Part shown: positions 10,600 to 23,600 of the stretch, piece by piece
How the letters are laid out: every line of letters begins with the position of its first letter
Numbering within the stretch: position 1 is the stretch's first letter
NCBI GenBank assembly: GCA_002104895.1
Contig: MCFG01000182.1
Location: 1-55,000 of the forward strand
DNA length: 55,000 bases
Direction of reading: 5' to 3'
DNA from: Anaeromyces robustus
Lineage: Eukaryota; Neocallimastigomycota; Neocallimastigomycetes; Neocallimastigales; Neocallimastigaceae
Notes under the pieces: model-generated
The model's input: the letters and a program-made list of their open reading frames with translations, nothing else
Databases searched by the model: none
Told to the model about the DNA's origin: nothing
Program-made: the position numbers and the translations under genes

Positions 10600-11290
10600 T
10601 TTCGTTTCTTTTCCACAATGATAGAGATTGCTGTATTGAGATAAGAAGTTAATTTTATCATATAAATGATGTGAGAATGTTTACCAGAATAAATTAAATA
10701 AGATCTCTTGATAGCTCAGTTGGTATGGTAAAGAGGTTGATTGTATAATAAAGAATAATTAACATTCAGTTAACTTACCATCAAATATTTTAGATTTTTA
10801 ACTCAGATAAAAAAATACTATATAAGAGGAATATTTTTAGCAGGATAACCAATAATATAAAGTAAATCTTTTCATATCTAACTTGAGCAATAGCATATTT
10901 AATTGAGAGAGAAGGATATTGAATTCTTTAGAGATGGAATATTGAAATCAGCAATCCAAAAGAGTGCTTTATTAACTAATATTTGTTAGATTTAGTCTTG
11001 TTCATGTTAGACTCTAAAAGAGGAGGATAATATGAGATTCTACTAATGATAAAAGAGTTAAATAATAATATTTTTTATAAAATAAAGGAATACTAGTATT
11101 CCTAAGAAATCCTTTAATAGAGAAGAAGATTTTTCTAACTTTTATTACGAAAGTGAGAGATGATATATATATGTGCATTGTAGAAGAGATGTCAATACCA
11201 TAACATCGAAATCCACATCTAAAAAGTTGGAAAGATGAATCAGATTGGTTTACTTAGTCCATTGACTTTGATTTATCTATACTAAAAATA
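10600..11290. other. Less AT-rich decayed island without an intact gene
   Basis: Base composition changes visibly: mixed sequence with many G-rich words (agagaggagg, gaagagatgtc) replaces simple A/T tracts. No frame stays open on either strand for more than a few dozen codons and no splice pattern rescues one. The most likely reading is an old, heavily mutated insertion. A perfect eukaryotic Pol III A-box word (TAGCTCAGTTGG, 10712-10723) lies inside, but I find no B-box and no paired acceptor stem. Confidence 0.4.
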
Positions 11291-11899
11291 TAAAATAACT
11301 ATATAAAATAAATTAAGTTTTTTTTACTAACAATTATCAATTATGAAAAAATAAAACTATATAAATTTAAAATATAACTGACAAAAAAGTATAAATTTTA
11401 TAAATAGATTTGAAATTGACAGTATAATTGATAAAATATTTGTCGGAACATATTAGTAATGTGTTGAATAGTTATTTTAATAATTGTTAACTTTTAATTT
11501 TCTCTTTGAATGTACTTACAAACTTATTATATACTTTATATATATGTTTTTTATAACTTTACTTTTACTAAATTGAGAAAACCAAAAATCAAAATTTTCG
11601 TAAATGTAAGAAATTAAAAAACTGTGACTCAAATTCATATTATACCAAAAGTGAAATCACCTATAAATTTATCTAATAAAAAATACATGAGATAGAAGGA
11701 ATTACTTCCTTACTAAAGCTACATGAAAAATTAGTATAAATATAAAAAGATATAAAAAAATACATTAACAATACTATATTATTATACACTTTAATTCCCA
11801 TAATATGCTACATGAAATATATATATAATATATGAAAGAAGAATACAAACACAAATCATTTTAAGTTTAATAATAAACAAATATCATGAGAGCTCAAAA

Positions 11900-12000
11900 C
11901 TATTTCAGATAAATATAGAGTATTGAATGTCTATCATAGCATCTAAATTTATAATGCTTATAACCCTCAGGGGTTTGATGAATATAACCCTGTACTTAAG
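11900..12000 (-). mobile_element. Possible fossil fragment of a Ty1/copia-like pol gene
   Basis: A short minus-strand stretch reads like the end of a copia-type integrase (pattern G-Y ... P-E-G-Y-K-x-Y). No LTRs, target-site duplication or other domains can be recognised around it. If real it is an old, broken remnant, perhaps related to the decayed island at 10600-11290. It is short enough that chance resemblance remains possible. Confidence 0.25.
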
Positions 12001-12119
12001 ATATAAAAATATGATGTATTTAATATAAAGTCACAGTGTAAAATTATAAATAGAAAGGAAAACTAAAATTCAATATTTCTTAACTTATACTTAAAAATAT
12101 TTATAAAAGAAAGGTTTAT

Positions 12120-12660
12120 ATATTTTTTATAATTTCTTTTTATTATTTAATAAAAATATTTATTAGATTTTATTTTTATTTTTATTTATTATTTTTCTTA
12201 TTATTTAATAATAAATATCCTTATTTCATAATTTCTTATTATTATTAAATAAAAATATTTATTAACTTTTATTTTTATTTTTATTTCTTATTATTTAATA
12301 ATAGATATTTTTATTACATATAATTGTTAATAAAAATATTTATTTATTTATTTATTTTATTTTATATTTATTACTATTTAATAATAAATATTTTTATATT
12401 TTTTATAAATTATTTAATAAAAATATTTATTAGTTTTAATTTTTATTTTTTTTTATTATTAGTTTTTCTTATTATTTAATAATAAATATTCTTATTTCTT
12501 AATTTTATATTATTATTAAATAAAAATATTTATTAATTTTTTATTTTAGTTTTTATTTCTTATTAATAATAAAGATTTTTATTACTTGTATAAATAAAAA
12601 TATTTATTAAATTTATTTTTATTTATTATTATTATTTTGTAATAATATTTATTAATTTTT
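12120..12660. repeat. Degenerate A/T minisatellite beyond the NRPS 3' end
   Basis: The word aataaaaatatttatt recurs at about 12150, 12250, 12331, 12418, 12521 and 12596, alternating with ttatttaataataaatatt, giving a period of about 75-105 bp. The two words are partly complementary, so each unit can fold. It may lie in or beyond the NRPS 3' UTR. Confidence 0.65.
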
Positions 12661-12689
12661 TTATATTTATTATTACTATTTAATAAAAT

Positions 12690-12840
12690 TTTCATTTTTT
12701 TTCATTTTTTTTTGTTTTTGTTTTTTCCTTTTTTTTGACTTTTTTATTTTGGTTTTATTTTGGCTTTTTATTTTGGCTTTTTTTTTGGCCTTTTTTTGGC
12801 CTTTTTTGGCCTTTTTTGGCTTTTTTTAGGTTTATTTTGT
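12690..12840 (-). repeat. A-rich tract with GGCCAAAAAA repeats downstream of the NRPS stop
   Basis: On the NRPS coding strand this is an A-rich run with about four ggccaaaaaa(a) units, then related gccaaaataaaaa units. It starts about 220 bases after the stop codon. The clustered GGCC words are very rare elsewhere in the window. It may be 3' UTR or a simple expanding repeat; no function can be assigned. Confidence 0.65.
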
Positions 12841-13058
12841 TAATATATTATTTTTGTATTTTTTTCCCTTAACTTTTTATTTCTTATATTTTCTTTTTAT
12901 TTTTTTTTTTTTTTTGATTTTATTCTATTCTATTTTACTTTCGTTCTTGTTTTATTTTTATTTTTTATATTATTTATTTTAATTTTTGTTTCATTTTTTT
13001 TTCATTTTTTGTATTTATTTTTATTATTTCTTTTTTTATTAGTATTATTTTTTAATAT

Positions 13059-14624
13059 TTATATTGAATTATTTTTAATTTTTAATTTCTTATAAATTTT
13101 TTTAAATAATGTTTTGATATTTAACTTATTGCCTTTACTTTTATTTTTATATTGCTTTTTTCCCTCAACTTCTATTTTTGATACATTATTTTTCTCAATA
13201 ATAGAAATATCTTTATTATTTTTTTCTTCTTGAATTTGTTTTATTTTTTCTATTTCATTAAATTTATTATTATTATTTATAATTAATTCATTGTTTTCTT
13301 GATATAATAAACAATTTAAATTAATGATATTCGAAATATCATTAATAGTATTATATAAATATTCATCTGTTTTAATAATGATTTTAATATAATTACTAAT
13401 AATATATTCCATTATATCTTCACTAAATACGGTTACATTATATTTAAAGTATAATAAATAAGAATTTTTCATTTCACTAACAGCTAATACCAAATTATGA
13501 TTACCTTCATTATTTAATATTTCCTTACTATAATTTAATAAATCATCGTTTCCAAATATTTTAGAAATGTCATTTGGATTTAAAGATTTTAAAGTGTTGA
13601 TAGAATTATTGTTATCCATTTCATACGGATTAAATTGGAAGAATAAATCTGGTTCTGAAACATTTAACTCCTCTGTTATTTTAGTAAATGGAACATCATA
13701 GCTTAATAAAGTTAATAAAATATTAGATGTCTTTTTAATCATTTCAATTAAATCAATATTTTCAATTTTGATTAATACTGGTACATATTTTGCAAATAAA
13801 CCAATTAAATTTTCAACATTTGGATAAATTCTATTAGAACTTACTAATGTAGTGTACATTGTTTTTTGACCTCTAAATATAAATAATACTAAACTATAAA
13901 TTGTTAAGAAATATGATGTTTTAGATAAATTATATTTTTGTAATATCATATTTATTTTTTCATAGATTTCATTATCTATATTTATTGTTTTAGATTTGAA
14001 TATTTGTTTATTCATACTTTTAGTTTCATTATTAATTAATTTATAATCCATCGATTCATTAATTAATGATTTATAATAATTAATTTGCTTTACAAATTTT
14101 CCAGAATTTATTATATTGTCATAATAAATTGCATAATCAGAATATTGAATTGTTAAATCTTCTAATGGTTTTCCATTATATAAATCATCTATTTCTTTAC
14201 ATAATATACCAAATGAATAACCATCACCAATAATATGGTTAATATCTAATATTAATATATTTAAATCTTCTATTATACCTAATCTTATTAATAAATCTCT
14301 TGTGGCATCAAATGGACGTATAAATTCCAGGTAATTATTTTTAGTATATTTTTCAATATTTAGTTGAATATTATTTTGTATTTTACCATATATTTTAGTT
14401 TCATCATTAATTTTACTTTCTTTAAATATTGTTTTCAATATTTTATGTCTATTAATTATTTTATTGAAAATATCTACAATATTTTCAATAGTAATATCAT
14501 TTGATAATTTATAGAATTTTAACATATGATTATTTTTAATATAATCATTAAATAATTCTAAGCTTATACTCTTTGAAGTATAATATGTGCTAGAGAGTAA
14601 TGATGTAATGGGGAATTCTTCTTT
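13059..14624 (-). other. NRPS terminal condensation-like domain and Lys-rich tail (residues 11795-12315)
   Basis: The terminal domain has NHIIGDG: the first His is Asn, but the catalytic second His and the Asp-Gly are kept. It is clearly more divergent than the elongation C domains. Terminal C domains of fungal NRPSs are known to release and often cyclise the peptide, and they too vary in the first His. With no thioesterase present, release by this domain is the best inference. About 85 residues follow, rich in Lys, Asn and Glu and ending in a strongly basic stretch. Confidence 0.8.
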
Positions 14625-17600
14625 TCCATAATTAGGTATTATATCCATTTCATATTCTTTGTTATCATTATTTTTAATAGTTTCAATTAAATTTGATAAT
14701 GAAACAATATCTGAATATTTAATAATATCTTTCATTAGCATTTTAATGTTAAATTCTTTTTGAATTTCAGAAAGAAGTTTAATGGTATATAAACTATCAC
14801 CACCTAAATCAAAGAAATTACTCATTTTTCCAATTTTATTTTCGTCAATATCAAATAATTTACTAAATATTTTACATAAAAGTTTTTCAGTTTCTGTTTC
14901 AGGTGGAATATATTCATCAGCAATAAAATCTTCAATATTTACTTCAGGTAATAATTTTCTATTTAATTTTCCATTACTAGTTAATGGAATATTTTTAATA
15001 TTTTGATAATAGTTCGGAATCATATATAATGGCATTTTATTTTTAAGATAATTACGTATAACTTTTCTTTCTATTGCATTATTATCGTTCTTTAATTGAT
15101 AATAACAAATTAAATATTTCTCACCATTTGGTTTTAATTTATCAATGACTATGGCATGTTTAATATTTTCAATTTCATTAATTACATTTTCAATTTCTCC
15201 TAATTCAATTCTTTGTCCATGAATTTTAACTTGGAAATCAGTTCTTCCTAAACAAATTACTTCACCATCTTCTGTCCATTTACCAAGATCTCCTGTTTTA
15301 TACATAATATTATTATGCTTATCACTAGAGTCATTAAACGGATTTTCAATGAATTTTTCCTTTGTTAATTCCTCACAATTAAGATATCCTTTACCAACAC
15401 CATAACCTCCAATGAATATCTCACCTTCTATTCCTATTGGAACTGGTTTTAAATATTTATCTAAAATATAGATCTTAAAGTTACATAATGGTTTTCCAAC
15501 TGTAATAACAGTGTCATTATTATTACTAGAATTTTTACTTATATTAAGAAATTTAATATTAGAAACAACTGAAGTTTCTGTTGGTCCATAAACACTTAAA
15601 ATTTCACTATTACTCATTTCTCTAATTCTCTTAACCAATGCATAATCTACTTTCTCACCACCTAACATAATCCACTTAACGTTTTCAATTGACTTTTCAA
15701 ATTCCTTATAATTTATATAATTTCCAAATCTAGATGGAACTGTAAATATATACTTTATATTATATTTTAATATTAATGAACTGATCAATATTGGATTATT
15801 AAATTCATCATCATTACATAATATAATTCGACTTCCTCTTAATAGAGGATAATTAATTTCTCCAATTGAAATATCATGAGTAAATTTACATATTGCTAAA
15901 ACATTATCAAATTCATCACCATATATATCTTTTGTACCATTTATTGTTTGACTATAAAGACAATAATTTATTAAATTGTTGTGAGTAATCAATGTACCCT
16001 TTGGTTTTCCTGTTGTACCTGATGTAAATAATATATAACATAAATCATCACTTTGATTAACATTATCAATTTCAAATTTATCTTCATTATAATTATGATA
16101 TTGTAAATCATATACAGTTGTATTTTCAAATTGAATTTTATTATTTATATCTTTATCCGTAGTATATTTCAATATTAATTTAGCTCTTGCTTCATTGATC
16201 ATATATTCTATTCTTTCATATGGATATTCTGGATCAATTGGTAAATATGCTGCACCTGATTTCATAACTCCAATAATAGCAACGACAAAGTAGTAAGATC
16301 TTTCACTTATGACTGGAATAATATTTCCTCTTCTAATTCCTTGTTTTCTTAAATAATGTGCTAATGAATTTGACATTTCATCTAATTGTTCATATGAAAT
16401 TTCCATATTATTATTAACAATAGCACACTTTTTAGGATTTTCTTTTGCGATTCTGCTAAATTCTACATGATAAACTTTATTACATTCATAATTATATATA
16501 TTAGAATTAAATTCTTCAATGATTTTTTCTTTTTCATTTGAAGGAATATATTCAATATCTTTAAAACTACTTCCAAATTCTTTAATATTTTTAAGAACTT
16601 CCATATAACTATCCAAAATCTTATTAATAATAATGGAATCATATTTATCTTTATTATATTCGATGGATACAGTATAATTATCATCACTTTCTTTAATAGT
16701 AAATGTAATATCAAATTTAGTATTATTATTTTTAATATTATATTCATTTAATGAATTTAAATTTAAAATTGTATATTCATTAAAATCACTATCAAATATT
16801 TCATTATTATTATTATTATTTTGTAATGAATTTACTTTTGGTTGGAAAATAAATGAATTATTAACTTTTTGTAATTTTAATGATGTCAATAATTCTGCAA
16901 ATGAAATATCTTGATTATTATAAACATCAACTAATAAATTCATATTATTTTTAATGATATCAAGGAATGAATTATTTATATTATCATATTTTAATAATAT
17001 TGGTTGTGTAGTAACAAACATACCAATCATATTTTCTATATAATGATTATTTCTGTTAATATTCATAATAGAACTATATATATTATCTTGTCCACTATAT
17101 TTCGATAATACATATCCATATATACTAAGGAAAAATGCTGTCTTACTAATTCCATTTTTCTTTATATATCTGTTGATTATTTCAGTCATTGATTCATTTA
17201 TAATTCTATTATATTTATTATTATTATTATTAATATTTTCATTAATATTTTCATTATTATCATTATCCATTTTAACCGAATTCTTATTATATGTGGATAT
17301 ATTTAATAATTCATAATCACATGAAAACATTTTTTTATAAAATTCAATTTGACTTTCATAATATCCTTCTTTCATTTTATTATTTAAATTAATAGCATAA
17401 TCACTAAATTGAATTTCTAATTTTTCATTTTCAATACCATTATAATAATTTGTTAATTCATTTACAATAATTAATATTGATGCTCCATCTGAAATAATAT
17501 GATGAATATCAATTAATAATATTTCATTACCAACAAATCCAACTCTTATTAAAGGTGCTTCTGATAAATTAAATGGTCTAATAAATGATTTTATATTTTC

Positions 17601-20600
17601 TAAATTGTAAATTTCAAATTCCAATTGAGAATTATCATCAATAAATCCATAAATTTCGGTTTTACCATTTACTTCTTTTCCATAATATTTACTTCTGAGA
17701 ATATCATGATTTTTAAATATATTTTGGAATCCTTCTTTTATTAATTCAATATTGACATTTTTATTCAATTTAAAGAAAACTGGTATATTGTAAATTATAG
17801 AATTTTGATTTTTGATTGAATCAAGATAAACACCTAATTGTTGAGATGTTATTTGGAATTCTTTACTATTATATTTTTTAATAATTTCAGTTTTATTTAA
17901 AACTTTATCAGAATTAATAATATTTTCAATACGTTGAGATAAATTACTAATTTTTGTATATAAAAGTATGTCTTTTACATCTAATTTAAATTTTAATTCT
18001 TTTTCAATCATTAATGATATTTTAATGGCATTTAAACTATCACCTCCTAGTTCATAAAAATCGCTAAATTTTCCAATTTCATTGACATCAATTCTAAATA
18101 CTTCTGAATATATTTTACAAATTATTTTTTCAATTTCAGTCTCTGGTGCATTATATTCTTCTTTTATGAAATCTTTTGTATTAATTTCTGGTAGCATTTT
18201 TCTATTTAATTTTCCACTATTTGTTAATGGTATTTTATCAATTTGTTTATAATAGTTTGGTATCATATATAATGGCAATCTTTTCTTTAAATATTCTCTA
18301 ATATCTTTGCCCATAATTCTATTTTCTTTATTTTTCAATATGAAGTAACATACTAGATATTTTTCATCAGTTTTTTTAGTTTTGTCAATTACAACCACTT
18401 GTTCAATACCATTAATTTCTTTTATAATACTTTCTATTTCTCCAAGTTCAATTCTATGACCATTGATTTTTACTTGGAAATCTATTCTTCCTAAATATTC
18501 AATTTCTCCATTTTCAGTCCATCTTCCCAAATCGCCAGTACTATACATAACTTCATTATGAATGTCATTATTATTATTGAAAATACATTTAACAAATTTT
18601 TCTTTTGTTAATTTTGCTTGATTAAGATAACCTTTACCTACACCATAACCACCAATATATATTTCACCTTCTACTCCTATTGGTAGAGGATTCAAGAATT
18701 TATCTAATATATATAGTTTACAATTACAAAGAGGTTTTCCAACGGTTATTATATTTTCTTCTTTTTCATTTATTTCTTTAAATGTACAAGTGACGGCACA
18801 TTCGGTTGGACCATAACTATTATAAATTTTACAATTAGAATATTTATGAATATCCGCACATAGACTAATTGGTAATGCTTCTCCAATAAATACTATAACT
18901 TTAATTAGACTTAAGCACTTTCTAAATGAGATATTTTCCATAAATAATTTAAATCTCGTTGGTGTAGTTGTAATGAAATCTACATTATTATTTTCAATAT
19001 ATTCTGATAACAATGTTATATTTTCACTTAAAATATCATCAACAAGAACAACAGTTAAACCATGAATTAAGCTGAAAGTAATTTCAATATGAGAAAGGTC
19101 AAATGGGAAATTTGCAATTGATAATAAATTCTTAACATTATTTTCTTCTTTGAATATATTATATATACAATGAGTCTCGCTATCATTATTGAAAGACCTT
19201 ATATAGTTATAAATATTGAAATGACTTACTAATGTTGCTTTTGGTTTTCCTGTTGAACCAGATGTAGATAAAACATAACATGTATCATCTGGATCATTTA
19301 TATTAATTAATGAATTCTGATTTAAATTATAATCATGAATATTCAAATTATATATTTTGTATGTTTTCAATAAATTGCTAAATGAATGGCTTTCATCATA
19401 TAAAAGAACGACTTTTGGTTTAACATCTTCTAATATTAATTGAATTCTATTAATAGGGAACTTTTTATCAATTGGGAAGAAGGCAGCTCCTGCTTTTGAA
19501 ATGGCAAGTGTACCTATTATATAATAATAAGAACGATCACAAATTATTGGGATAATATCATTTTTTGTTACCCCTAATTCTCTTAAATAATGGGCTAATG
19601 AGTTTGACATTCTATCTAATTCTATATAACTCATTTTTAAATTATTAAATATTATAGCACAATTATCAGGATATTTAATTGCTATTTTACTAAATTCTTC
19701 ATGATATATTTTATTGTTCTCAAGATTACAATTATCTTTATTAAATTCCTCTAAAATTTTCTTCTTTTCAATTTCTGGAATATAATTAATTTTTTCAATA
19801 TTATTATCAAATTCATTAATATTCTTAAGAAATTCATCATAACTGTTGAGAATACTTTGAATAATATTGTTATCATATAGATCATTATTGTATTCAATTG
19901 AAATTGAATAATTATTTTCATGTTCAACAACAGTAAATGTTATATCAAATTTAGAAATATGATTTTTATAAAATTCATTGGAATTGTCATTAAAAGAATT
20001 TATCATTTCATTATCATTTTCATCAAAAATACTACTTTCTAAATTATTTTTAAATAATTCTTTTGGTTGATATATAAATGAATTATTCACATTTTTCAAA
20101 TTTAATATATTTGATAATTCAGAGAATGAAATATCCTGATAATTATATATATCATATAAAACAGACATTATTTGTTTTATGATATCTGTAAATGAGTTCA
20201 TTTCTTTGTTAGAATATTTAAGTAATATTGGTTGTGTACTAACAAACATTCCAATCATGTCTTGAATATAATTATTATTACGATTAGTACTCATAACTGA
20301 ACTATAGATTATATCTTGTCTACTGTATTTTGATAAAATATATCCATATATACTAAGGAAAAACGCTGTTTTACTAATTTTATTATTTTTAACATATTCA
20401 TTAATTTTTTCACTCGTAAATTCATCTATAATATTGACACAAATATTACATTTCATGTCATTTTTATTTCTTTCTTCAGGTGAAAGTAAATTGTTATTTC
20501 TTATTGGAATATTTAATTTTTCATATTCACATGAAAACATTTCTTTATAAAATTCAATTTGTTTATTGTAATATTCATTATTTTTATTTTCATTTAAATC

Positions 20601-23600
20601 AATAGCATAATCACTAAATTGAATTTCCAATTCTTTTATTTCATTATTATTATAATAATTATTTAATTCCTTCTTAATTATAAGCATAGTGGATCCATCG
20701 GAAATAATATGATGCATATCAATTAATAATATTTCATTTTTAATAAAACCAACTCTTATTAATGGTGCTTTGGATAATTCAAATGGTCGAACAAATGTTT
20801 TAGCATTTTCATATGTATATTCTTCGAAAAGTAATAAACACTCATCATCAATAAATCCATAAATTTCCGTTTTTCCATTAATTTCCTTTTCATAATATTT
20901 ACTTCTTAATATTTCTTGATTTTTAAATAATTTATTAAAAGCTTCTTTAATTTTATTAATATCAATATTTTTAGTTAATTTAAATATTAATGGTGTATTA
21001 TATACTATAGCATCTGGGTTTTTAATAGTATCAACATAAACACCTAATTGTTGAGTAGTTACTGGGAATTCTTTAGCAGAGTGTTTCTTAATACTTTTAA
21101 TTTCATAAGAATTTTCATTATTACTTAAAATAGTTTCTATATAATCACATAAATCTTTAATTAAAGGATGTGAAAGAATATCTTTAACATTTAATTTTAT
21201 CTTTAATTCTTTTTCAATTAATGATAAAATACTAATAACAATTAAACTGTCACCTCCAAGTTCATAAAATTCATTCATTAATCCAACACTATTTTCGTTA
21301 ATATTAAATACATTCGAATAAATTTTGCAAATAATCTTTTCAACTTTGGATATTGGTGCAATGTAATTTTCTTTTATTAAATCATCTATATTTGGTTCAG
21401 GTAAAGCTTTTCTATTTAGTTTACCATTAGAAGTAACTGGTATATTATCAATTTTTTTGAAGTAACTAGGAATCATATATATTGGAAGTTTATTTTTTAA
21501 ATAATTTCTTATATCTCCACTATTAATGTTTTCATCTGTAATATAATAACACATTAAATACTTATCATTGTTTTCCTTTATCTTATCAATTACAATTGAA
21601 TATTTAATTCCTTTAATTTTTTTAATAGTATTTTCTATTTCTGTTAATTCTATTCTTTGACCACGAATTTTTACTTGGAAATCAGCACGTCCAGAACAAA
21701 TTATTTCACCTTTTTCTGTCCATTTTCCTAAATCACCAGTACTATACATTTGATTTGGTAAACCATTTTTGATATTAAATGGACAATCAACGAATTTTTC
21801 TCTAGTTAATTGTTCACGATTAAGATATCCTTTACCAACACCATATCCTCCAATATATATTTCACCTTCAACTCCAATCGGAACTGGTTTTAAATATTCA
21901 TCTAAGATGTACAATTTACAATTACATAATGGCTTACCAATAGTAATAACATTTAATTTGTTTTGTTTATACAAATTTGAGAGTTCTGATACAGTACACA
22001 TAATGGTTGTTTCAGTTGGACCATAAAGATTATATATATTTGCATTTGTATTTTTAATTATATTTTCAACTGTTTTAATATTACAACCCTCTCCACCAAT
22101 TAAAATGCACTTTAAATTCTTTAAAGCTTTCATGTATGTTTTATTTTTCATATAGTTTTCAATTCTTGAAGGTGTACTAAATATATAATCTATATTATAT
22201 TTTAATATTTTTTCTCCTATTAATTGAGGATTATTATATTCATTATCGTCACATATGAATACACATTTTCCTTTAATTAAAGGATATAATATTTCACAAA
22301 GTGACATATCAAAAGTAAATTTAGCTGCAGATAAAGCATTATTAAAATCATTTGTATATATTTCTTTTCCATTATATGTTTGACTGTAAAGAGAATAATT
22401 AATTAAATTGTTATGTGTCATCATAGTTCCTTTTGGTTTACCTGTAGTACCAGAAGTAAATAATACATAACATAAATCATCACTGTTATTAATATTAGTA
22501 ATTTCGAAAACATTATCTTTATAATTATGTTTTTGTAATTCATATTCAATAACATTGTCAAATTTAATTTTACGTTCTGTTTCAATATTTGTAATATATT
22601 TTAGAATAAATTTAGCGTTAACTTCATTAATCATATATTCAATACGTTCTTTTGGGAAGTCTGGATCTATTGGTAAAAATGCTGCACCAGATTTCATTAT
22701 AGCTAATGTAGCAATTACAAAGTAATGAGAACGTTCACTAATGATTGGAACAATATCTCCTCTACCAATATTTTCTTTTCTTAAATAATGTGCTAAAGAA
22801 TTACTCATTTCGTCTAATTTCTTAAATGTAATTTCATTATTGTTACATACAATAGCACATTTGTTAGGTATTTCTTTAGCTACTTTACTAAATTCTTCAT
22901 GATAGAATTTATTTCTATCATAATTGTATTCATTATTATTGAATGTTTCAATTATTCTTTCTTTTTCAATTTTTGGAATATATTCAATATTATGAATATT
23001 ATTATTATATTCATTAATATTTTTGGCTACTTCCAGGTAACTATCAATTATATTATTAATAATTTTTGATTCATAAAGATGGTCATTATAGATGATTGAA
23101 ATTAAATAGTTTTCTTCGTTTTCAACAACATTAAAAGTAATATCAAATTTTGAATTCTCTTTATTAAGCAATTCATTAGAACTTTCATACAATGTAAACA
23201 TATTTTCATTATTATCATCCGAAAATATTGAATTCTCTGAATTATTATTATTAAACATTACTTTTGGTTGAAAAACAAATGAGTTGTTTATTTTCTTTAA
23301 CTTCAATAATTTCAATAATTCTGAAAATGAAATATCTTGATTATTATACATTTCCATTAAATTATTCATATTTTGCTTTATAATTTCAAGTAATGAACTT
23401 TCTTCATCGTCATATTTCAATAAAATTGGTTGGGTACTAACAAACATACCAATCATATTTTCTGTATAATGATTATTTCTATTGGCATTAACTATTGAAC
23501 TATAAACTATATTTTGTCCACTATATTTGGATAAGACATATCCATATATAGTAATGAAGAATGCTGCTTTACTTATTCCATGCTTTTTAATATATTCATT

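Noticed and set aside
10703-10745. A tRNA-Tyr gene
   Set aside because: The A-box word and a TTGTA segment are present, but the D-arm and anticodon stem do not pair, and there is no B-box or closing acceptor strand.
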